NCBI GenBank assembly: GCA_032622095.1
Contig: CP136061.1
Span: 260,000,077 to 260,064,076 of the forward strand
DNA length: 64,000 nt
Direction: 5' to 3'
Origin: Siphonodentalium dalli
Taxonomy: Eukaryota; Mollusca; Scaphopoda; Gadilida; Siphonodentaliidae
Part shown: in pieces, positions 57,541 to 64,000 of the stretch
Numbering within the stretch: position 1 is the first letter of the stretch
Layout: each line of letters opens with the position of its first letter
Made by a program: the position numbers and the translations under genes
The notes under the pieces: generated by a model
What the model was told of the DNA's origin: nothing
What the model saw: the letters and a program-made list of their open reading frames with translations, nothing else
The model's database searches: none

Positions 57541-58714
57541 ACTAACAATTTCTATGTTAAATAGATTCTCACAGTAAGTTATAAAATTTATATCGAAATG
57601 GTTTATTATTGATTTGCATTATTCCATTCGCTGAGATACTGTTCAATTTGAAGCTATTATTCGGCTTAAACGTGGCCTCTTATAAACGGTCACATCTGAG
57701 CAGAATGTACTAACTCGAAATTGGGTCAAAACAGCAGACATATAAACAAATATATATAAACTTATATGCAAATATAAACATATGTGTAATTTTTTAAATA
57801 TAAGTAAATGTAAACATATATGTAGATATAAACATATTTGTGCAAAGTGAAACATTGACCAGGGAAAGAAGGAACAATATTGTGGACAACTTGCAGTTAC
57901 GGACAGACAAGCTTATTCACGTATACCCGACAACTTAATTTGCTGCTGTGGAAGGGGGGGGAGTATAAAATGACAGTTAAGTGGGCTTGCATGTCTTTAT
58001 ATGCATGCCTGCAACATATGTCATTATAGCCCATCCACCCTTCCAGCGCAGCAACACAAGTTGAGGGGACATATGTAATACGCATGCGGTTGAATAGCGA
58101 AAGACATGTTGTTGTTGGCCATGTCCATATGCTCATTATCTGTTAGGAATGTGACATCTCAGCCATTGTCAACATAATGGACTATAACGGATTGCGTGTC
58201 CAACTGTTGGCGGAACATGGCACTCTTATAATGGGTCCTTTCCGACGTGGAGTTAGTGTTTGTATCGAATTTGCATAATGAATTAAATTATTTATCCCGG
58301 CATATTAGAATTTGACATGATCCAGACAGGATGGTTACGGAATATGAACTATATTTAAAACCCAGCCCATTTGTTCAACCGCGCCCTTCTGTCTTACGAT
58401 TGGTCACTTTATACCAAGCATTATATCACAGGTCGACGTGCGTAATCTAGAATGTTCATGTATCCCAATGTATGCACAATGAGATCACAGAGAAACCTCT
58501 AAAAAAGATTTAGTTCACAAAATCAAGCCTCTTCATTGTGCTTACGAACCCCACACTGGACGAAAAGTGAGGTTTTCAGATATGGCGATATCACTTATTG
58601 TACATATATCGAATAGACGTGACATTTACGGCCCATTTATTTTAATATATGGAAAATGTTTAAATATGGAGTTTGACTCCGCGGATATGCACGTTGACGC
58701 CGACAGCTGGCATC
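57541..58714. other. Unassigned DNA upstream of the two-exon gene
   Basis: An ATAAACATATATG-type AT repeat spans 57735-57840. Minus frames at 57643-58136 are not supported. Further exons of the gene may hide here. Confidence 0.5.
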
Positions 58715-58834
58715 TATAGGCTTGAGTTATATAATGCGCGCTGTGGTCAGTTGTAGCGGTCAAAATAACTGAATAATTTTGACCGCGATAACTGACCACA
58801 CCCCGCATTACATAACTCAAGCCTCTAGCTATAG
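58715..58834. mobile_element. Hairpin MITE (TATAGGCTTGAGTTAT arms)
   Basis: TATAGGCTTGAGTTATATAA, TGTGGTCAGTTGTAGC and GGTCAAAAT are mirrored by ATTTTGACCGCG, ATAACTGACCACA and ATAACTCAAGCC ... TATA. Confidence 0.85.
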
Positions 58835-58926
58835 GTGGCGTTTAGATTAATTGAATAGACATAACCTTCCCGCTGCTTTACAGCCATTCACGCGGGTATG
58901 AAGAGAACCGAACTCAATGTACAGTC

Positions 58927-59045
58927 AAAGGCGCCACATATATTTGTAGAGCGTTCAGCGACACATAGGAAAGGCGCCACATATATTTGTAGAGCGTTCA
59001 GCGGCACATAGGATGGTATCAAAGGCTCCACATATATTTTGAGAG
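58927..59045. repeat. ~49-bp tandem repeat, two and a half copies
   Basis: AAAGGCGCCACATATATTTG and TAGAGCGTTCAGCGACACAT repeat; the third copy is diverged. Confidence 0.88.
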
Positions 59046-59391
59046 AGTTATATGGACCTGTTTACTGTGTTAAGACTTCGAATTCTGAGAATGTAGAAAT
59101 TAATGGAATTTGTATATATGTGTATAGTTTATATTTTCTAATTCCATTTTTCAGACAATATCCACTTTGTAGTTTTCCTAATTTTGAAAATGTTTATGAT
59201 TCTATCGTATCAACATCTATTTTCATATCAATATCCTACATCAACCACCAATAATATGCAATGTGATGACATGGATTATGTTGTTTATTATACGAATAAA
59301 GCTGATTTTAAACATTGAAATATATTAAATTTCTCGTAAAGGGCACGTGCATTTTGGTATAACTATCCGCAAAAGTTTAATTTTTAATAAC
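59046..59391. other. Unassigned DNA
   Basis: Nothing recognised. Confidence 0.6.
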
Positions 59392-59472
59392 ACTTAGGTC
59401 CATTTCGTGTATATTTGAAATTTAAAATATCAATAAATGTATTATTTCAAATATACACGAAATGGACCTAAG
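59392..59472. mobile_element. Short near-perfect hairpin
   Basis: CTTAGGTCCATTTCGTGTAT with ATTTGAAAT is exactly mirrored after a ~20-base loop. Confidence 0.85.
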
Positions 59473-59507
59473 TTTTAAATTGCAAGTATAATTGGAAATA
59501 TCATTTC

Positions 59508-59683
59508 AACATCACGTAATTTCCATTAATTGTCTTGATTTATGGCATATACGGATCATGTATATTTCCATAAATTTCCATATATGTAATTTACGTAATC
59601 CCACGTATATTTAAAATTCATGGAAATATACAAGATCCATATATGTCGTAGATAATGACATTTAATGGGAAATACGTGACGTT
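59508..59683. mobile_element. Palindromic element 35 bp from the previous hairpin
   Basis: CATCACGTAATTTCCATTAA, TGTC and GGATCATGTATATTTCCAT are mirrored by ATGGAAATATACAAGATCC, GACATTTAATGGGAAATACG and TGACG. Confidence 0.8.
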
Positions 59684-60044
59684 TACATGAACTTAAGTTC
59701 CAAATTTGGTGCAATGCATGTAATCCATTCCAAAGTCAGTAGAGGCGTGCTGCTCATTTGCATACCATGGGTAGCTATCACATTGAAACATAAGAGACTG
59801 CACTAATATAGTTACTCTTCTTTTTCTGGAACCAACAATAAGAATACAATGTTAGAGACAGAAATATCCTAAAATGCATACGTGCCCACAATACAGATAA
59901 TTGCATAACGTTAAACAAATATGTTAATATATTCTTGGATACAAATAACCAACATAACTATATGCATACAATTGTGTTCACGACAAAGCGTATCAAAGGG
60001 TGTGATTTTTTCTTCAATCAAGGATTATCAAGCAGGGGTGTTGA
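59684..60044. other. Unassigned DNA
   Basis: Nothing recognised. Confidence 0.6.
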
Positions 60045-60440
60045 TAGAGGAGACCGTCGGAGTCTGGGATGGGGTTGAGAAACGAGCACCATCCGAGTCA
60101 GGGGTGGGATTAAGAGAGGAGCACATGTCGGAGTCAGTGACAGTTTGAGAAAGGAGCACCGTCGGAGTCGGGGAAGGGGGTTAAGAAACGAGCACCGTCG
60201 GAGTCAGGGATGGGATTATGAGAGGAGCACCATCAGATTCAGGGATAGGGTTGAGGGAAGAGCACCGTCGGAGTCAGGGATTGTGTTGAGAGAGGAGCAC
60301 CGTCGGGGTCAGGGATGGCAGTTGAGAGAAGAGAACCATCTGAGTCAGGATGGTGGGATGAGCACCGTTGTAGTCAGGGATTGGGCATTGAGAGAGAAGC
60401 ACTGTCGGAATCAGGGATGGGGTTGAGAGAGGAGCACCAA
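60045..60440. repeat. 35-37 bp minisatellite, about eleven degenerate copies
   Basis: TTGAGAGAGGAGCACCGTCG plus GAGTCAGGGATGGGG repeats with many substitutions. The Arg/Glu-rich frames here are products of it. Confidence 0.92.
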
Positions 60441-60533
60441 CATTTATAAAACATTCTAAAAACTAACCATGATTTTTGTATTCACTTTCAGACTGAGTGA
60501 AATGTATTTTATCATAAGTCCGTAGTATTTAGA

Positions 60534-60866
60534 ATGGGGCCACTTTATGAACGAAAATTATTGCATGGACCCAATGATGTATGTTTTTATAAAAATATAG
60601 TTACGCCAGTTGTGGGAGCTGTCAAACACACGCACGTGATACTTACGGCGGCATACCGGGGCATCTCCCGTGAGGCCCGCTGCTCCGAGACATGCACGCT
60701 TAAGATCCCCCGATACCAGGACGTGATCTGCGATATGATGATACCGACCCTGTTTGGTGTCAGTCTAGACAGGTTGACCTACATTCTCTGCAGTACATGG
60801 AGTTTGACCTATATTCTCCGCAGTACTCAGTCTAGGCAGTTTGACCTAGGTCATCATAGGTCATGA
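60534..60866 (+). other. Open frame of 110 codons, unrecognised
   Basis: The middle part (about 60615-60760) is much richer in C+G than its surroundings and encodes REARCSETCTLKIPRYQDVI, which looks like real protein rather than low-complexity text. No domain is recognised. It might be an old exon or a transposon fragment. Its 3' part runs into the AGGTCA cluster. Confidence 0.25.
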
Positions 60867-60928
60867 CCTACTTTCTCGCTAATTTACATAATCCTAGGTC
60901 ATCATATGTCATGACCTATTTGAGGTCA
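60775..60928. promoter_or_regulatory. Cluster of nine AGGTCA/TGACCT half-sites
   Basis: Exact half-sites begin at 60775, 60805, 60842, 60848, 60858, 60864, 60896, 60912 and 60923. Two pairs abut with zero spacing: TGACCTAGGTCA (60842-60853) and AGGTCATGACCT (60858-60869). AGGTCA is the core half-site of many nuclear receptors, and the second arrangement is the classic inverted palindrome. Function is inference; no adjacent gene is confirmed. Confidence 0.45.
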
Positions 60929-61155
60929 GGTGCTAGATGATATGTAGGGCACCGCTTTCGGTCCACCATCGTATAATGAACGGAATATTATCTACATGTA
61001 TATCACGTGATGATCTCGGTGGGGTAGCTTCAGTCTTGAATATTAAAGGGATACTAGTCTCTCACGGGGGATGATTATTAAAGTGACACTCACTATGGAT
61101 GAATGTTAAAGTAACACATGGCGCACACTGTGGGATAATGTTAAAGTGACACTCG
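60929..61155. other. Unassigned DNA
   Basis: TTAAAGTGACACTC-like phrases recur three times (61080-61155), a small degenerate repeat. Confidence 0.55.
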
Positions 61156-61159
61156 CATT

Positions 61160-61378
61160 GAAAACTTCCAAAAAGTTCAAAAAGGTCAAAAAGTTCAAAA
61201 AGTTCAAAAAGTTCAAAAAGTTCAAAAAGTTCAAAAATTTCAAAAACTTCAAAAAGTTCAAAAAGTTCAAAAATTTCAAAAACTTACAAAATTTCAAAAA
61301 TTTCGAAAAACTTCAAAAACTTCAAAAACTTCACAAATTTCACAAATTTCACAAATTTCAAAAAACTTCAAAAATTAA
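61160..61378. repeat. 9-bp tandem repeat TTCAAAAAG and variants
   Basis: A strict 9-base period lies around 61200-61240, degenerating into TTCAAAAAC and TTCACAAAT. The Lys/Phe-rich frame is a product of the repeat. Confidence 0.93.
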
Positions 61379-61450
61379 ACTAAATTCAGGATTTAGTCAT
61401 AAATGTGACCCGCTATATCAAATCCAGTCGGAAGTCGGGATTTTTTTTAT

Positions 61451-61487
61451 CCTGTGCCAATGCATTCTCTTATATATGCGAGTCGAC
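61451..61487. mobile_element. Fragment of the CCCTGTGCCAATGC hairpin element
   Basis: CCTGTGCCAATGCATTCTC, TTATATATGCGAGTCGAC is one arm only. A CGG repeat replaces the rest. Confidence 0.75.
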
Positions 61488-61620
61488 CAGCCGCCCGCGG
61501 CGGCGGCGGCGGCGGCGGCGGCTGTAATGCGCATGTCAACGCCGCGCCGCCGGCGGCGGCGGCGGCGGCAACTACATAATCCTATGGCATGCAAAGAAAT
61601 TGGCGGCGGTTAAGGATTTA
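61488..61620. repeat. CGG trinucleotide module, copy 1
   Basis: Two CGG runs (61496-61522 and about 61549-61570) flank TGTAATGCGCATGTCAACGC. It ends GGCGGTTAAGGATTTAGTCA. The same arrangement occurs at 62486-62580. Confidence 0.9.
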
Positions 61621-61621
61621 G

Positions 61622-61946
61622 TCAGTGATGATACTGTTGTTGTTGGTGGTGGTGTTGTTGTTGTTGTTGTTGTTGTTGGTGTTGTTGTTGTTGTTGTTGG
61701 TGGTGGTGTTGTTGTTGTTGTTGGTGTTGTTGTTGTTGTTGGTGTTGTTGTTGTTGTTGTTGTGGCTGATGATACTGTTGTTGTTGTTGGTGTTGTTGTT
61801 GTTGTTGTTGTTGGTGTTGTTGTTGTTGTTGTTGTGGCTGATGATACTGTTGTTGTTGTTGGTGTTGTTGTTGTTGTTTTTGTTGGTGTTGTTGGTGTTG
61901 TTGTTGTTGTTGTGGCTGATGATACTGTTGTTGTTGTTGTTGTTGT
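61622..61946. repeat. GTT trinucleotide array with longer-range periodicity
   Basis: About 100 GTT/GGT triplets are punctuated by GGCTGATGATACTGTTG near 61763, 61838 and 61913 (spaced by 75). This gives poly-Val, poly-Leu or poly-Asn frames with no coding meaning. Confidence 0.95.
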
Positions 61947-62485
61947 TCTGAAGGCGTGTGTTTAACTTTGATATGACGCTACAAACTATCTTGCCAAGCA
62001 TAGACACTTAAGCACTCTTCACATTGATACTTCATTTTCCTATATAATCAGTGAAATCGAGCGATCTTCTATGCACCTATATTTATATAGAACAGAAACA
62101 AGGGAAACGTGGTGGACTAGTTAACTAGTTCAGGCTGTCGTTCACAACGTCTCTTAGTGTTGTTTGTACTGGATACAAATTTATCACATTGGCTACAATA
62201 CAACCTACCTATCCAAATGTCAATGCAATTATGAGTGAATTCAATATGAGAGTATATATATAAGCATTTGTATCGACATCTCGTGAATCTATCGAAATAT
62301 CTTACTTCTCTTTCCAAATTGCGTAATAATTATGTTGAGGTTCAGTGGGTACGTCCTATATATCTAGCTGAAGGCAGAATGGACAATTGCTTCCTCTGAT
62401 GTACAGTTAGTTTGAATCAGTAAACATATGCACATGATTGTGTTTGTGCAACTTGAAACAATACAATTAAAATCTGGTCGTTTTC
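61947..62485. other. Unassigned DNA
   Basis: Nothing recognised. Confidence 0.6.
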
Positions 62486-62519
62486 GGCGGCGGCCGTAAT
62501 GCGCATGTCAACGCCACGC

Positions 62520-62565
<46 letters not shown>

Positions 62566-62580
62566 TAAGGATTTAGTCAC
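62486..62580. repeat. CGG trinucleotide module, copy 2
   Basis: GGCGGCGGCCGTAATGCGCA, TGTCAACGCC and a CGG run of about 15 units are followed by TTAAGGATTTAGTCA. Direct copy of 61488-61620. Confidence 0.9.
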
Positions 62581-62617
62581 AAATATGGCTTGTTTCCATT
62601 CATCGGAAAACTATGGG
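62581..62617. mobile_element. Core fragment of the mariner-like MITE
   Basis: AATATGGCTTGTTTCCATTC plus ATCGGAAAACT matches the inner arm of the CAGTAATG family. Together with the preceding GGATTTAGTC it keeps the family's order. Confidence 0.6.
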
Positions 62618-62701
62618 GGTAAGGTGGTGAGCGCCACCGAAAAAAGCAAGTGAGCGAGGGAAAAAAGAGAAAAATAACATGACAAGTGGTACATAGCACA
62701 A

Positions 62702-62707
62702 TTTATT
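62702..62707 (-). promoter_or_regulatory. Poly(A) signal AATAAA for the Bcl-2-like gene
   Basis: On the minus strand AATAAA lies 7 bases past the TAG that ends the acidic reading frame and about 140 bases past the TAA of the Bcl-2-like frame. Confidence 0.6.
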
Positions 62708-62714
62708 ATATTAA

Positions 62715-62809
62715 CTATTCACTGTCACTTTCGTCCGAATTGTCATCACTTTCGTCAGATGTGTCATTTGTTTCGTCCATGAACTTTTCTAGCAATGGTC
62801 TGTACTTTA

Positions 62810-62842
<33 letters not shown>

Positions 62843-62849
62843 ATTGATA
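62715..62849 (-). other. In-frame acidic tail downstream of the Bcl-2-like stop codon
   Basis: The same reading frame as the Bcl-2-like gene stays open after its TAA (62850-62852). It crosses a TA repeat, then encodes KYRPLLEKFMDE and an Asp/Glu/Ser tail (DESDDNSDESDSE) to a TAG at 62715-62717. A poly(A) signal follows at once. It may be a former C-terminus cut off by a nonsense change or by TA-repeat growth, or a separate exon. Translation beyond the TAA is not implied. Confidence 0.45.
62811..62834. repeat. TA dinucleotide repeat
   Basis: Twelve TA units directly downstream of the Bcl-2-like stop codon. Confidence 0.95.
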
Positions 62850-63461
62850 TTAATATGTTTGCCAATAATTTACACATCCATGAATCGATCTGAAAACATT
62901 ATGGTTCATTGTCAACATTTTTGACGAGTAGTTGTCAATATTTAGACATTCCTGGAAGAAATTATCCCAACTGCCTTCCCGTTCGACCCATTGGTCAGTG
63001 TATAATGTCACGATAGTGTGTGCCCATTGCACAATTTCGCTGACCAATGAGAAGTCGTTGTCTTTGTATGCTTTTAAACACATTTTTCCTGTGAACAGGA
63101 ATGCAGCCATTATTCTCTCCCATGTGTAGGGGCCATCTTCCCGAAATATATTGTCCAACAAGTCACTAAATATATAGGGAAAATGATCCCTATCGTAATT
63201 GTCCAATTTCCCTGTCAGCTCATTTAACAGCCACATGTTATAATTTTCCATCTGTTGAAGTATTCTTCTTGTGCAGTCACGTATTTCATCTAACTCTGAT
63301 AAATAAAAGTTATTAGTGTCTGGGTAATGAAAGCCGTTTCTCAGAATGATATGCCTGACATAACTTTTCATCAAATATTTCGTAACTGCGCCAACTTCCA
63401 TACTGTTCAATTTCTTGAGCTGTGTATCCATTATTATTTTTTTCCCTTCTACGTCAGACAT
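62850..63461 (-). CDS. Bcl-2-family protein, intronless, no membrane tail
   Basis: 203 residues. Residues 106-125 (FREDGPYTWERIMAAFLFTG) match the BH1 region of Bcl-2 proteins, where a Trp and a following hydrophobic helix are conserved. Residues 157-170 (QWVEREGSWDNFF) match BH2 (family form W..E.GGW..F). Between them lies an amphipathic helix of the usual length. Residues 60-80 may correspond to the BH3/helix-2 region but lack a clear L...GD. There is no C-terminal hydrophobic anchor, unlike most cellular pro-survival members, so the product is predicted soluble. Bcl-2 proteins bind BH3 partners and control mitochondrial apoptosis; whether this one is pro- or anti-death cannot be read from sequence. 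The gene is intronless, whereas animal Bcl-2 genes usually have introns. It starts at the mirrored ATG shared with the copy at 63779. A retrocopy or virus-type origin is possible. Confidence 0.8.
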   Translation of the reverse strand: MSDVEGKKIIMDTQLKKLNSMEVGAVTKYLMKSYVRHIILRNGFHYPDTNNFYLSELDEIRDCTRRILQQMENYNMWLLNELTGKLDNYDRDHFPYIFSDLLDNIFREDGPYTWERIMAAFLFTGKMCLKAYKDNDFSLVSEIVQWAHTIVTLYTDQWVEREGSWDNFFQECLNIDNYSSKMLTMNHNVFRSIHGCVNYWQTY

Positions 63462-63778
63462 AAAATATCAACAGTCCCTTTATTATGTTGAGTCAGCTAA
63501 CCAATCAAAATGCATGATATTAACGTGTTCCGACATGTTTCATTTCTAATTTTAGATGTTAAATGTGCCGACATTGTTCTTTGTTGTTGTAAAAAAATTG
63601 GCGCGCGTGCGGCCCCCAGGCCTCACTGCCGCCGCGCGCCAATTTTTTTACAACAACAAAGAACAATGTCGGCACATTTAACATCTAAAATTAGAAATGA
63701 AACATGTCGGAACACGTTAATATCATGCATTTTGATTGGTTAGCTGACTCAACATAATAAAGGGACTGTTGATATTTT
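63462..63778. promoter_or_regulatory. Palindromic bidirectional promoter between the two Bcl-2-like genes
   Basis: Each half, read toward its gene, has ATTGG (inverted CCAAT; 63501-63505 and 63735-63739), TGACTCA (AP-1 consensus; 63489-63495 and 63745-63751) and a TATA-like CATAATAAA (63479-63487 and 63753-63761). All lie within about 45 bases of the ATG. Motif presence is seen; activity is inferred. AP-1 sites would suit stress- or immune-responsive expression. Confidence 0.55.
63591..63649. repeat. GC-rich hairpin at the palindrome centre
   Basis: TTGGCGCGCG / CGCGCGCCAA close the stem. GCGGC and GCCGC extend it past one bulged T, leaving a 14-base loop containing AGGCCT. It is flanked by TTGTTGTTGTAAAAAAA and its inverse. 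Confidence 0.85.
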
Positions 63779-64000
63779 ATGTCTGACGTAGAAGGGAAAA
63801 AAATAATAATGGATACACAGCTCAAGAAATTGAACAGTATGGAAGTTGGCGCAGTTACGAAATATTTGATGAAAAGTTATGTCAGGCATATCATTCTGAG
63901 AAACGGCTTTCATTACCCAGACACTAATAACTTTTATTTATCAGAGTTAGATGAAATACGTGACTGCACAAGAAGAATACTTCAACAGATGGAAAATTAT
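63779..64000 (+). CDS. Bcl-2-family protein, mirrored second copy, truncated by window edge
   Basis: ATG at 63779. The 74 codons present encode the same residues 1-74 as the minus-strand gene at 62850-63461, with no difference seen. BH1 and BH2 lie beyond the edge. The two genes diverge from a shared palindromic promoter. The identity implies a very recent duplication, continuing gene conversion, or an assembly or sequencing palindrome artefact. Confidence 0.75.
   Translation, partial: MSDVEGKKIIMDTQLKKLNSMEVGAVTKYLMKSYVRHIILRNGFHYPDTNNFYLSELDEIRDCTRRILQQMENY

Larger units (their letters stand above)
63240..64000. repeat. Perfect-looking giant palindrome, arms of at least 368 bp
   Basis: 63240-63607 and 63633-64000 appear to be exact reverse complements around a 25-base centre. 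No mismatch was noticed in the stretches compared by eye. The right arm is cut by the window edge, so the true arm may extend to cover the whole Bcl-2-like gene. Confidence 0.92.

Noticed and set aside
61146-62007. Lys/Phe-rich, poly-Val, poly-Leu and poly-Asn frames.
   Set aside because: Translations of the 9-bp repeat and the GTT array.
63510-63743. 77-codon plus frame crossing the palindrome centre.
   Set aside because: It runs through the promoter and hairpin, its sequence is dictated by the palindrome, and no domain is seen.

Overview
This is an AT-rich, repeat-dominated piece of an animal (metazoan) nuclear genome. The best guess is a mollusc, probably a bivalve. That guess rests on dispersed modules such as AAAGGGAGATAACTC and GGGCCATAACTCCGCC, blocks carrying TCAAGGTCA motifs, a tRNA-derived SINE with a GTGCACGTTAAAGAAC body, and many TACATGTA palindromes. 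All of these are familiar from molluscan DNA, but no single sequence here proves the species. Genes are sparse and introns exist, so most long open frames are chance or repeat products.

Layout. 1-1390 is the 3' end of a decayed LINE. 1391-6880 is mostly unassigned, with a pair of inverted ~100 bp repeats 2.2 kb apart and a 16-bp tandem repeat. 6882-9572 holds an ACCCAGGT-rich element followed by a 45-bp satellite of about 50 copies. 10990-18560 holds hairpin MITEs, a 383-bp satellite of six copies, a SINE and two tandem MITEs. 18560-36090 is intergenic DNA sprinkled with short palindromic DNA transposons: a mariner-like CAGTAATG family, TTAA-flanked elements including a 0.93-kb foldback, a GGCGACACC family, and a head-to-head inverted minisatellite. 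36440-37990 is a 390-bp tandem array, followed by a second LINE tail (38020-38880). 39311-45270 holds a long-TIR element, tandem duplications and mollusc-type dispersed repeats.

45285-53640 is a broken Ty3/Gypsy retrotransposon on the minus strand, with gag, protease, RT, RNase H and integrase pieces in order. It has been invaded twice. One insertion is a TTAA-flanked MITE that itself holds a double-hairpin element. The other is a 3.4-kb foldback transposon with ~0.9-kb terminal inverted repeats and a TTA target duplication.

54290-62600 holds several minisatellites, palindromic MITEs, trinucleotide arrays and the last two exons of an unidentified cellular gene (minus strand, 56175-57494). 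The window ends with the most notable feature: an intronless Bcl-2-family gene (62850-63461, minus). Its start is mirrored by an apparently exact inverted copy running off the right edge (63779 onward). The two copies are divergent around a palindromic promoter whose centre is a GC-rich hairpin near 63620. Each half carries TATA-like, AP-1 (TGACTCA) and CCAAT motifs.

There is no sign of prokaryotic operons, CRISPR arrays or rRNA genes. The genes do not form a pathway. The coherent story is layered transposon invasion plus one striking duplicated apoptosis-regulator locus.
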